Assembly: GCF_036370855.1 (NCBI RefSeq)
Contig: NC_088112.1
Coordinates: 14,500,469 to 14,564,468 of the forward strand
Source of the DNA: Dromaius novaehollandiae
Lineage: Eukaryota > Chordata > Aves > Casuariiformes > Dromaiidae
Direction of reading: 5' to 3'
Length of the DNA stretch: 64,000 nt
Positions 1 to 29,729 of this stretch are shown here, piece after piece. How positions within the stretch are numbered: position 1 is the first letter of the stretch; each line of letters begins with the position of its first letter. Below the pieces are notes generated by a model. The model saw nothing but the letters and a program-made list of their open reading frames with translations, was not told where the DNA came from and searched no databases. The position numbers and the translations under genes are program-made.

Positions 1-14298
<14,298 letters not shown>

Positions 14299-14387
14299 GG
14301 GCCCGGGCGGCGCCGCCGCCGCCGCCGCCTGCCGCCCGGCTCCGCGCCGCTCCCCGCCGCTCCGCTCGCGCCCCGCCGCCTCCCCCC

Positions 14388-14430
<43 letters not shown>
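14388..14430. repeat. (CCG)n trinucleotide repeat, about 14 units
   Basis: An uninterrupted CCG run, read as CGG on the GRK6 sense strand, lies about 90 bp upstream of the GRK6 start codon. It is probably in the 5' untranslated region or core promoter. It makes poly-Ala, poly-Pro and poly-Gly runs in the open frames crossing it, none of which belongs to a supported protein. Confidence 0.9.
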
Positions 14431-14900
14431 GCCCCGCCCCCGCCCCCCGCGCCCGCCAATGGCGGCCCACGCTCCTCCCGCGCCGCGCTCGCATTGGCCC
14501 AGCCCCCCAGGAAGCCTCGCCCCCTCCGCTTGCGCCACTGCCCTCCCGTCGGCCCGCGGCGGGCGGAGGCGTGGGAGGGCGGGGGCAGAGAGGGAGAGCG
14601 GCGCGCGTCACTGGGCGGCCATTGGCGAGGCGCTGCCCGGGGAGGGGGAGGCGCATGCTGATTGGAGGGGAAAGTGTCAGTCAGCGTAGCCGCAGCTCCG
14701 GAAAACGATTGGGCAACTCCCAACGGCGCCCACCGCAAATACGGCCCGCCTGCTTCCGCATCTGATTGGGCGGCGAGCTGCCACTCCGCGCAGGACGGCG
14801 TCGTGATAGGAGCGTTTCGTAGGGGCGTGGCCGAGCGGCCCTATATAATGGGGTTCCGGGGATAAGGGCGCCTGTGTGCTGGCGGCGGGCGGCTAAGGCG

Positions 14901-17900
14901 GGTGGGTGTGGATGGTGTTTGCGTGTGGATGGTGTTTGCGTGTTGCTCCCGTGTCTCCCTGCTTGTCGCCTGCCGCTCTGCAGAGGGAGGTTCGGGGTTT
15001 CCTGTGGTCCCGGCGTCACCTCCGCAGCCCCCCTGGGGGCTGTGGGTGTTGCGCTGCCAGCCTTCCTCCCCCTGGGGCTAGTTTGAGGGATTGGTTCTGC
15101 ATCGTTTTGGTGTTTGAGCTCCGTCAGGGCTCTTGAGTGAGTGCTGCTGATCCTGGAGGTCTGTTCCTTATGCTGATTTGCGCTAAAAGCCTTTTTTCAT
15201 CGTTACTCTGATTAGAAGCAGCTCCATCCCATTGGGAGGGAAGCTGCAGTGCAGGAGCCTCCTCACATCTACTTTACTCGCAGCACTGTGAATACGTCAT
15301 TTAACTTTTCTGCAGAGCTTTGTCTTCCTTGAGCCCTCCTACTCTGCCGTGATGGTGTGTCAGCCCTGCAGATTATCTAGCTGGCTCCCTGCTTCCAGTA
15401 TACTTGCAAGTGTGCCCATTTACGCTCTCATGCCTTCAGTGACTTGTGCCTGCCCTGCAGTGGTCCCACATCTGCCCCATGCCCTGATTTCCTGGTGCAG
15501 CCATGACCTCCACCTCCAAATGAAGCTGAGGTCTTGCTCCCACTGGTATATGTGCACCTGCAGCCCTTCTGCCAGCAGTGGTGCTGCCTCAGCTCCCCCT
15601 GCCCAGGCGTGAAGTTTAGGCAGTGTCCATGGGCTGACTGTGTCTCCTGCTGGCGGGGGCACCAAGCAGGACATGGTGGTCCTGAGGTCTATCCATCAGC
15701 TGGGTGTCTCAGGGAAAATCTGCTGGTGGGGGCCACCGCAGGCTGCCTCTGCACTGAGCATCGCTTAGCCATGGCCTTGCTAGCAAGCTGGAAGGGAAAG
15801 GTTCATGTTCTTAGGTCTGTTAGGCTTGTAATAACATAAATTATTACAAGCATCCATGTCTGTGCAGTCTGCAACAACTGTGGTCTGCTGTGTGCTCTTG
15901 CATCTGCTGGAGATCAGACTTTGCATCTTGGGTTGCTTATCAACGCAGATAATGAGGAACAGGATATTTTGCCCTGCTGTGTTTTTGAGATGATCTCCCA
16001 TGTCAGTCTGTCATTGAGAGATCAGATCACACTGGGTGCTTTTTTCTTTTTTTAGAGTTGTTTTCCTTTTAAAGGTGGCACATAGTTATTCTGAGCTTCA
16101 AATACAGTGACGTTATTGCATTTTCATGTATTTGCATGTTTATCCTTTTGGTTGCCACTTCCAGTTTCCTCCTAAATGGCATTTTACAGCACCATTCTCA
16201 CAATGGGTGAAGGGTAGTCATAGTCAAAGCAGACACGCACGTCCAGGGGTGTCCTGGTACCCCTCGACAGGCCCATTACCACCCCAGATGGTGGAAATAG
16301 GACTCTGCTTTATAATTCTGCAGAGGAGACACAGCCGGAGAGGGAGGGGACTACAAACCTACTAGAGAACAAGCTAAGAATTCAAAACAGTCTTGACAAA
16401 TTGGAGAAGCAGCCTGGGAATACAGGGTGCAGTTCAATATGCACCAGCGCAAGGTACTGCATTTAGGCAGGATTAATCAGTGCTTCATGGGAAGTTATTT
16501 TCTGGGTAGTACTTGCGTCACTGCATCTCACAAGCTGAGCAGGAGTAAGGGTCGCATGGCAAAGGATAAAACAGACTTTGTACAAAAGTGTAGAAAGGAC
16601 CTCTGCTGAGAGAGAGAAAAACCCGCTTGACCTGCTTGCTGCAGGCAGGACATGATACTGGGTTAAGATGCAGCGGGAGATGCTCGGTAGGAAAGCTTTC
16701 CCTGCTGTCAGGTGGTCAGAGTGGAGAAGCAATGGGAGAGACCGCACGGAGAGCTGCAGCGCCCGGATAGCACCTGGGGCAAAGGAGGGGTCCAGGCACT
16801 CTCAGATCCCTTGCAGCCCTTCTCTCCAGGATTTTACGATTCAGATATCAGCCTGAAGCACAGGACAGCAGCTCAGACCCAAACTGGGACCAGTCTGGCT
16901 CTGTGGGGTCTCCTGGCCCAAGCGAGGGTCCTGGTGCTCCTGACTCTGGCTGTGCCCCCCTGCTCCTCCTGCCTGACAGCATCCCGGTGCCACGAGCTCG
17001 TGCCATTCCCCTGCCAGGAGGAGGGCTGGGACCTCCTGGCCCCTCTGTCACCCCTGCGGCATTGGGCAATGTTGAGGGCAGGGCACCGTGGGGCACAAAG
17101 GCGATGCACGTGAGGCTGGTGCCCCCTGGGGAAAGCTCTTTTCCCCTCCTCCCCCCGGCTGAGCTGGCCCGGCTGTGTCCCCATCACATGCCCATGTCTC
17201 CTGGAGTATTTTTAGCAGCGAAGTGCTGTTTAATTGTGAAAACGCAAAGGGTCATCCGTAGGAGGGGAAGCAAGGCGAGGGCGATAGGGCAGCTCCTTCC
17301 AGAGGTGGTGCCAGCACATCTCCGACCGCTGGGGCCCGCTGTCTCGGAGTCTGCCAGCGCCGGGGCGCCTGTCCCGGGACGGTCCCGGACGGCAGCAGCG
17401 CTAATGCCGCAAGGGGCCACCGCGCTGCACTGCCAGGCACAGGGACAGCCCGAGGGTCCGTGCCACCACGCGCACCCATGCACCCATGTCCCTTATGGAC
17501 CACCCCACACGCCCCCAGGCAGGATGTGGCCCGCGGGTCCCACCCGGCTGTGTCGCAGCCCCGGGGCCGGCGAGGTGGCGGGAGGCTGGCCAGGGGCCTG
17601 CGTTCCTTGGGATCCAACTCCCAGGCGCTGGCAGCTGTTTTTAGCCCAATGAAAGTTTGATGTTTTGAGATTTTCTATTTTGAGCTGCAAAGCTGGAGAA
17701 GTTGAGCAGACTCTGACCCCTGCGTGCCTGCACGGAACGGCCGGGCCAGCCTGACCCAGCACAGCAAGCATGGCTGGGCGCCGGCACAGCAGGCGCTGGG
17801 TGGACGCTGCCCCTCAGGGGATGTTGTTGCCCTGGGTCCTACCCCACAGCTGCCCCCAGAGCAGCCACGGGGCCTGTCCCCACGCTGGGTGCAAAGCGGA

Positions 17901-18059
17901 GACGTGCAGGACCCAAACGTGCTTGGCCTTGGGCAGCTCGCGGGAGCACAGCAGTGCTGCTGGTGGGATGGGGCGACCCGGGAGGGGAGCAGCGCCGGGT
18001 GCAGCCCGCCGGGCCTCCCCGCAGGTGGACACCAGCCCTGGGAGTGCATTTTGGCCTTT
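14901..18059. other. Intergenic stretch between GRK6 promoter and receptor gene
   Basis: About 3 kb with no supported protein-coding exon on either strand. In human, this side of GRK6 leads to F12 and then PFN3. Their hallmarks (kringle, EGF and trypsin-like exons; the single-exon profilin) were not recognised. A plus-strand non-coding transcript starting near 14870 is possible from the TATA box but unproven. Confidence 0.5.
16398..16860 (+). repeat. Possible degenerate CR1-like LINE 3' fragments
   Basis: The segment 16430-16465 (GTTCAATATGCACCAGCGCA followed by AGGTACTGCATTTAGG) resembles the phrase 'TTCAACAAGTGCAAGGTCCTGCA' of avian CR1. The segment ending about 16845 (CTTGCAGCCCTTCTCTCCAG, then ATTTTACGATTCAGAT) resembles the CR1 3' end. 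The middle is hard to align by eye. CR1 is the dominant LINE of birds and crocodilians. Confidence 0.4.
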
Positions 18060-18065
18060 TTTATT
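18060..18065 (-). terminator. Poly(A) signal AATAAA for the receptor gene
   Basis: TTTATT on the plus strand reads AATAAA on the minus strand, about 145 bp past the stop codon of the intronless receptor at 18208. This is the nearest and only canonical signal in the expected place. Confidence 0.6.
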
Positions 18066-18207
18066 GCAACCCCCCCAAATCTGTGTTTCAGAAAATAACT
18101 GGAGATTAAATTCAGCAGCAAAGTCCTCTGCCCCCTCCACGTGCTGGTCGCTCCTGGCCCCATGGCCCCGCGGGGGACGTCCCTGGTCAACACGGGGGCG
18201 CGGGGCC

Positions 18208-19329
18208 CTATGTGCCATGCCGGGCAGGGACGGTGAGGAGTCTCCGGAAGGCGATGCGGAAGTCCCTGTTGAAGACGGTGTAGATGAGGGGGTTGAGGCT
18301 GCTGTTGCAGTAGCCAATCCAGAAGAAGAAGCTGAAGAGGGGCTTGGAGACGCGGCAGCCATCGCCGCACACGGCCTCCAGGCTGTAGGTGAAGAAGAAG
18401 GGGAACCAGCAGAGCACGAAGGCCCCCATCACCACGGCCAGCACCATGGTGAAGCGACGCTCCCGCACCCGCACCAGCCGCCGGCGGCACAGCGACACGC
18501 TCTGGTGCTGGCTCCAGTGCCGGTGCCCGGAGGCCAGCGCCCAAGGCAGCCTCTTGCCAGGGCCAGCTGCGGGGCCGCCCGGCTCTGCTACCCCATTGCT
18601 CGGCTCTCCAGGGCATGAGGGACGCAGGAGTTGTGGGGCCAGGCCGCCGTGCGTGGCAAGGACAGCCGCATGCCTCCGCTTGGTGACCTGGTAGATGCGG
18701 CAGTAGACAGTGACCATGATGAGGCAGGGGGCGAAGAAGGAGGCCACGCAGGAGGCCAGCACGTACCAGGTGTCATCGCTGAGCGCACACTCCCGGGCCT
18801 GCGGCCGGGCCTTGAAGAGGGGCGGCAGGGCCACCAGGGTGGCCGCGGCCCACACGGCCCCGATCATGCCCCGCACGCGGCTGGGGCTGCGGCGCAGGTT
18901 GAGCCGGGCGGCCCGGGTGACGGCCCAGTAGCGGTCGAGGCTGATGGCGCAGAGGTGCCCGATGGAGGCGGTGCAGAGCAGCACATCCAGCGCCAGGTAG
19001 AGGCTGCACCACAGGCTGCCAAAATACCAGTAGCCCATCACCTCGTTGGCCAGCGAGAAGGGCAGGATGAGGACGGCCACCAGGATGTCCGCGGAGGCCA
19101 GGGACACCAGGAAGAGGTTCTGGGGCGCCCGCAGGGCCCGGCTGGTGGACACGGCTGCCACCACCAGCGCGTTGCCCAGCAGCGTGGCCAGGAGGACAGT
19201 GAGGACGGCCAGCAGGATGAGCGCCGTGGCTGCGGGTGAGTGTGGGGTGCTCGTGGCCTGGCTGCTGTTATCGGACATGTTGGGGAGGCCGCCAGGCATC
19301 TCCATGCTGGCCTGGCCCCAGCCCCTCAC
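18208..19329 (-). CDS. ADRA2D: Alpha-2 adrenergic-type receptor, probably the alpha-2D subtype
   Basis: Seven-transmembrane receptor of the Gi-coupled alpha-2 adrenergic family, intronless like its relatives, 373 codons. Features: N-glycosylation sites N17 and N21; APQNLFLVSLASADILVA (TM2, 68-85); PFSLANEVMGYWYFG (90-104); amine-binding D115 in TM3; DRYW (132-135); cysteines 108 and 181 for the usual disulphide; SC...SFFAPCLIM in TM5 with catechol-contacting serines 193 and 197; CWFPFFFTY in TM6; NSSLNPLIYT in TM7. Loop 3 (about 216-290) is short for the family. The tail lacks the palmitoylated Cys seen in ADRA2A. Three in-frame Met codons (1, 9/11, 18) leave the start uncertain; the longest is given. 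The subtype is inferred from position beside GRK6, not from a tree; an ADRA2B-like origin is the alternative. It lies between GRK6 and SLC34A1, where mammals have F12 and PFN3. Confidence 0.85.
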   Translation of the reverse strand: MRGWGQASMEMPGGLPNMSDNSSQATSTPHSPAATALILLAVLTVLLATLLGNALVVAAVSTSRALRAPQNLFLVSLASADILVAVLILPFSLANEVMGYWYFGSLWCSLYLALDVLLCTASIGHLCAISLDRYWAVTRAARLNLRRSPSRVRGMIGAVWAAATLVALPPLFKARPQARECALSDDTWYVLASCVASFFAPCLIMVTVYCRIYQVTKRRHAAVLATHGGLAPQLLRPSCPGEPSNGVAEPGGPAAGPGKRLPWALASGHRHWSQHQSVSLCRRRLVRVRERRFTMVLAVVMGAFVLCWFPFFFTYSLEAVCGDGCRVSKPLFSFFFWIGYCNSSLNPLIYTVFNRDFRIAFRRLLTVPARHGT

Positions 19330-20389
19330 ACCAGCAAATCCCCGTGGGGCTGCCCCACGCCGGCCGTGCCCCGCTCACCGGCCCGGCGTCCCCACCGCCT
19401 TGGCATCGCTGAGCGCCTGCCCCGTGCTGGCGGGGAAGGGGTCCCAGGCGTCCGGGCTGCCGATGGCTCCCGTACTGACCCTGTCTGGCAGCAACGTGGG
19501 GGTCGTCCTGGCCTGGTGCTGCCAGCGTGGGGCTGGACCAGCCTCCTGTCTTGGCTGCCTTCGTGCTGTCCCCGGCCGCGGTGCCGGCACACGGAGCGGC
19601 GGAGGTGCCGGGAGCCACAGAGCTGCTGCCCCAGCAGCCTTGCTGGCTCGGGCAGCCAGCGCTTCCCAGTCCCGGGGAGGAGGGAGGACGGGGAGGAGGG
19701 AGGGACGGATGTCGCTGGCAGGAGCCCAAGCATCTGTGAGCGGTGGGAGAAGCGGTTATTGCCAACACTTAAAGGGCTCCCGCTGGGCTCAGGGTGGCGG
19801 GTGGGCTCCTGCCGTGGGCGTGGGGGGCATCGCTGTGCCCAGCGAGCCTGCTGCCGAGCCGTGGCAGCACGGCACCTCCCCGCCACCCCAGCTCACCGGC
19901 ACCGCTGCCGCGATGTGAGGCAGTGCAGCACTGAGCCGGGGGGAGACACTGCCCGCAGCTTGTTGGCTCGGTGCAAACCGGTGGACACGGAGGGTGGTGC
20001 AGGGTGGGGAAGCCGTGTTGTGCCAAGATGGGTGTGGGCGGTGGGTGTCTGGCACCCATTGCTCCGGCTGTGGCTCCCAGCTGCTTTGGCAGGTGGCTGG
20101 TGGCCCGGGACAGACAGATGGGGATGCAGCTGGGCACCTGGAGCAATGTGGGCTGCACACAGGGATGCCGAGGGTCTCTGCACCCCACAACACAGTGGTA
20201 TTGTGCACCCCCAGGGGGAAGGGAGCCCCTGCCTGCACGTGCCTCATCCCTGTGAAACCCGGCTTCCTAATAGCCTAACTGGCTACTTGCAGCCCTGATT
20301 GCTGGCGAGCTGAGACCTCAGGTGGACAGAGATGCTGGATTTGCAGAGAGGAGTCGAAGAGACACCAGCTGAGGAATCAGCCCCCCCCC
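19330..20389. other. Gap between receptor 5' end and SLC34A1 3' end
   Basis: About 1 kb holding the promoter and 5' untranslated sequence of the leftward receptor gene and the downstream flank of SLC34A1. GC-rich, with no TATA box that I can place. The minus-strand open frames here (for example 19326-19886) show no family resemblance. Confidence 0.5.
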
Positions 20390-20395
20390 TTTATT
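20390..20395 (-). terminator. Poly(A) signal AATAAA for SLC34A1
   Basis: TTTATT on the plus strand, 58 bp past the SLC34A1 stop codon (20453), giving a very short 3' untranslated region. Confidence 0.75.
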
Positions 20396-20452
20396 AGACA
20401 CCTGATAACCCAGCAGGGCACAGGCGCGCTGTGCCCTGGCGGCTGGTGCCAG

Positions 20453-25098
<4,646 letters not shown>

Positions 25099-25506
25099 CT
25101 TCCCTGGAGAGGCTGAGCAAAGGCAGCTGCGGGTCACCGCAGCAGAGCCACATCCACGAGCCCCCCCCCGAGCCCTGAATCCCCCCGGCCCCGTGGGCGG
25201 CCATGCAGCGGTAGCACTACCGAGGAGCATCATCCCCTGGGCCCCCGACCCACCGCCCCGGAGAGCTCCCGCAGGCAGCCCTCGCACAGGGGGTCTCGGT
25301 GCTGGGGATGGGACCCAGGGCAAGGAGGCAGCCGGGAAGCGGGCCTGGGGTGGCAAGCGGCCAGACCCTGTCCCGGCAGGGCGGCGCTCAGCCTGGCCGG
25401 CCCCGCAGTCCTGCTCACCTGGGGCTGGCTGGACACTTGGGGCAGCGCTGCAGCCCCATGCCACGTCCACGCGTCCCTCCGGCAAAGTGGCCTGCAGGGC
25501 ACCACC

Positions 25507-25516
25507 GCCCTTTATA
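25507..25516 (-). promoter_or_regulatory. TATA box of SLC34A1
   Basis: On the minus strand the sequence reads CATATAAAGG, about 410 bp upstream of the SLC34A1 start codon. A non-coding first exon of some 60 bases would follow and end at a good donor (CAGGTGAG, GT at 25418-25417). A CAG acceptor lies just before the coding exon near 25115. A TATA promoter fits a tissue-restricted gene, unlike the island promoters around it. Confidence 0.65.
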
Positions 25517-25529
25517 TGCGCGCCAAGAG

Positions 25530-27999
25530 CAAAGTCTAAGGAGCCCCACGTTGCCCCTCGCCTCCGCTTACCACTCACCTCCTCCCCAGAAATTCCTGCA
25601 GTTAATGGGTAACCCCGCGGCATCCCACGTCAGCCGCAGCCCTGGGGCAGGATGGGGCACGCACTCCCCGGGGTCCCGTGCCGCCAGCACGCCCCGGCCT
25701 CGGCTGCCCGAGGTGGAGCTGCTCCCTGGGTACGATTGCGGGCCACTGCTGGCTCTGCACCGGGGCGATGCTGGAGGCCAGGTCCCCGCAGGCGGCTGCA
25801 GAGGGCTCAGCTGCCCCAGCCCTTGACTGGCCCCGGTACAGCACCAGGCGCTTCATCTCCTGCACGAGGAGGACGAGGCTTTGGTGACGCCGCGGCTACC
25901 CAAGGCAGGACAGAGGTGAGACCCCCGGGCACCTCCCTGTGCAGCGGGGAGACGAGGGCTGTGCACACATCCGCCACCCTCGGAGACACCTGAGCACGGG
26001 CCGCGGGTCTGCCCAGAGCACGCGCCATGCATCCTTGTCACCGGGGCCGGGCGCCGGCACCGTCCCCAGGTGCTGTCCTGGCAGGGACGGGCGGCACATG
26101 GCCCAGCGCGGCCCATGCCAGCAGCTCGGCGTGGTGAAGGCTGCTTGAGGCAGAGACTGTGTTTCTTTTCTGCACACGCAACGCCGGCACGGGTGGGAGG
26201 GGAGCGATGCCAGCGATAGCATCACCCGCTCCCGGAGGCCGTTTATCATTACCCTCTGTTTACGCATCTGTGGCCAAGTTTCCATCTGCCCAAGAGGCAC
26301 CCAGGTGGCCTGTGGCCCCGGCCAGCGAGGGGAGAGCCAGGGGCCAAAGGCCCCTCCAGCGCAGATGCCCGCTGGGAGCCCAGCACGGAGGGGCCATGTT
26401 GCTGGAGCACTCGTGGCTGTGACTTCTCTCTCCATCTGGGCCTGGCATGGGAGAAGCCAGTAGCCAGGACCCTGGGTCCTGACCCGGAGCCACGCGCCCG
26501 GAGTGGGCGGGCACCCGCTGCGCCGTAGCCTTTGTTCACTGGGGCACGAAAAGTGCTTCGTGACCTGTGCCTGGGTCACTCCGGCAGCACGTGGGTGCCC
26601 AGCTCCTCCGGGCCCCGAGCGGGAGCGGGCTGCCCTGGGCATCACGGGGACCGAGAGACGCATGCAGCTCCGGACAAGGAGGTCGGCACATCGGTCCCCT
26701 TGGGAGCCCACAGGCTGAATGGGGCGCTGAGCTCCAGGGATGGACCACAAGCTGCACCATGCCACGTCCAGAGATGGCAGAGCCATGCTGTGTGCGCTCC
26801 AGCATTAGCAGTGGGGATGAGAGCATGCCCCTGCCTGGGCTGGGCTGTGGCTCGTGGCATAATTTGGCAGCTCAGAGCTGAGGTGAAGTGGTCACTGTGG
26901 ACAGGCAAGTCAAGGTAGCCTGTATGGGGGCAAGGGAACATACCTCAGGTATGCTGGGATGCTGGAGATGCTGAGGGACAGTTTGGGGATAAGCCAGTGT
27001 GGAGACCTCCCTGGCATTCCTGGAGTCTTAATAAATGAGCCTTTACCAGGTTACAAACCCGGCTGATATAGTCAAACACCTGGGACAAGCCAATGCACGG
27101 GAGATGCCCTGCCTTTCCAGGGGCAGTGGGTGGTTGGGGGGGGGGTCCCTTCTGGCCTGTGGGTGTGGGCAGTGCCACCCCTGGCCTGGTGTGGGGCCTT
27201 CCCAGAGCAGCTGGCTGGACTGCTCGGACCAGCACGCGGAGCCTGGTAGTAGCACCTTGCCGGGGCCAGGCTGCACCGCGTGGGAGGCTCTGCTGGTGGA
27301 GGGGAGGCTGGTATCCGCATTTGCCCTGGACCCCGGGGGGCTTTTGGCCAGTGCTGCCCATTGTGGTGGCTGCTGCCCAGTTGCACCCACAATCATTAAC
27401 TTGGTGGGGCCCGGGCAGCTCCCGCGGTCACTCATTGACAGGGTCGGGGCTGAAGTCCTTGGCCATACCAGCCCCAAAGTTTCCCTACAACACCCACAGT
27501 CCTGGGAAAACAAGCTCCTGGCACTGTCTCGAGGCCCCAGCTGCCCTGGGAGCCAGCGCCACCCTCCAGGCAGGGTTGCTGGGCCTGGGGTGGGCTCCAT
27601 CCCTGTCCCGCACCCAGTGGGGCTTTGCAGGGTGTTGGGGTGGTGGTGCAGCCAGACAAAGCCTCAGATGGCCTCCCTGAGAGCTGCCATGGGACCCACC
27701 AAGAGCAGAACTCCTGCCTCCCAGGAGCTGCCAAAGTCCCCCCATAGCTGCCAGGCCACCAGTTTGGCCCCTCCACCTCCTTCCTGGTGTTGGAGGAAGC
27801 TGGGCCCCAGGTGGTGGGGCAGGACCTGCTGGACTCTTGCCTTCGAGGAGGGCCTGGGCTGGGCAGAAGGTAGCTCTCTGCAGTGAAGGATCAGCCCTGT
27901 GGCAGCTGGTGCTCTGAGGGCTGAGGCCCAGGCACAAACGGGCTCCCTGTGGCCTCGGTGGTGAAGGAAGGAGAGGGGAAGCTCTTCCAGGCAATGCTC
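25530..27999. other. Intergenic between SLC34A1 promoter and RGS14 3' end
   Basis: About 2.5 kb with no supported gene on either strand. Open frames up to 296 codons (minus 25896-26786) and 283 codons (plus 27035-27886) are present, but they show no domain, no splice logic and the composition of the surrounding DNA. An isolated AATAAA occurs near 27030. Confidence 0.5.
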
Positions 28000-28005
28000 T
28001 TTATT
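28000..28005 (-). terminator. Likely poly(A) signal for RGS14
   Basis: TTTATT on the plus strand is the first canonical leftward signal found downstream of the RGS14 stop (29730). It implies a 1.7-kb 3' untranslated region (28000-29729), in which no other gene is seen. Confidence 0.5.
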
Positions 28006-29729
28006 CCTCCCGGTTTCACACCACAGACAGGACTGAGCAGGACCACAGAGACACACGAGGGCTCTGAACCGGGCCACAGGGCTGCAGCCAGCCATGGGGC
28101 AGTGTGGGGCTGGATCCGGGCAGCTGTGCCCCCTGCCCCTGGGCCTGCCCTGGGGCAGGCAGGAAGCAGGGACCCCCAGGGCCACCCCTCCACCTCTGGC
28201 AGTGTGATCATGGCAGGGCAGTGACCCCGGGCACAGCTGGGCATGCCTGGGGCCAGGAAGGGCCCAGCACGCATGGATGATAGAGGGATCTCCCAAGCTG
28301 CTGGTGGAGAGACTCTGTCTCTGCCAGACTGATTGGGGTCCTCGTGGGGTAGGGACCTCTGGGGACATGGGGATGCCTGGGAGGGGGATCTGCAGGGCAC
28401 AGCCCATGCTGAGAGCAGAGCACAGCCAGGTCTGGCAGAGCCGGGCTCAAGGTTACCGTCGGCTGCAGCCTGCCCAGCACAGCCCACGAGGCAGGAGGGA
28501 AGTCCTGCCAGGGCTGGGGCTGGCGCAGGTAGGCCAGGCATCCAGTTTGTCCCAGGGCACTGTGCAGGACAACCTGAGATGCTCAGCACCCAGAGGGCGC
28601 TGCATTTCTCTGGCACCTTCCAGCACCCAGTCCCCATCCCACAGCACCATGAAGGCCTGTCCCCAAGGGCTGAGTGCCCAGGGTTCCTGCAGGGAGCCCA
28701 GGGCAGGGAACCTGCAAGCACTTGCAGCCTGTGGGTCATTTCTGTACCCTCCCATGCAGGGTGTCACTGCAGGGAGGAGGCAGGGTCCTTTGGGACACCT
28801 TGTTGGCTCTGCCTCTGTCTGCTCAGGGCATGAACCTGGTGACCTGGGCAGACAACAGGCTGACAAGTCTGTCAGCCAGGAGGGCAGGAACTGTGTCAGC
28901 CTCCATGCCCTGCTCTACAACGGCAGTGGTATTGCTGCTGCTACTGTCCATCTGTCGTACAGTGAGCCTAAGGGCAGGAGTGCGCTGAGCCTGCACAGTC
29001 AGGCCCAGTCATGCTCATGCAAAACAGACAGTAACAACCTGTCCGGTGCTGGAGTGACCTTGGGGCACAGGCCAGCACAGCCATGTTCTCCAAGGAGCTG
29101 GGTAGCCACGACCCCTTAAAAGATAGGCCCACAGGGCCAATGGGCCCCATATCAACAACTGAGGCACCCCATATTCCTGCTGGGACAGTGGCCTGATCCA
29201 TCCCTTAGTTATGTACATGTTCTCCTGACCCTGCCTGCTCACTGCACTGGGGTACAAGGCTGGCCCCTGCCTTGCCACCCTATCCATCTGTGTCCTCCCC
29301 ATCCCTCACACCCTTCAGTTGAACGGTTGCTCTCACCACTTGGACAGTCAATGGGGCTGTGCCAGCCTGGCATGGGTAGGATTTGCCCAGGTGAAGCTCT
29401 GCCCCAGGCAGAGGAGGCAGAAGCACTGGGCAAGACAGTGCCAGCCGTGCATGGGACATTGCAAAGTGCTTTGCACAGGGGCTCAAACTATGTACAAGAC
29501 TCCCTTGACGTGCACCAGAATGCGACCCCACTGAGGGGCATGGCAGCTGCTCAACCACTCACGGCAACACGACACGACAGTTTGGGACAGGACGTGGACG
29601 AATCTGCAGTCTGGGCAGTGCCGGCAGTGCAGGGCAGGGGCTGGTCAGGCCCCGTGTTGGACCCTGCCACGGCCCAGGAGTACCACGTGCTGGGTGCAGA
29701 CGTGCAGCAGGACTCAGCGGAGCTCGTAG

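Noticed and set aside
25602-26786. Minus-strand frames between SLC34A1 and RGS14 as a possible profilin-3 or other small gene
   Set aside because: The predicted peptides share nothing with profilins, and no splice-site pattern or start context supports a gene.
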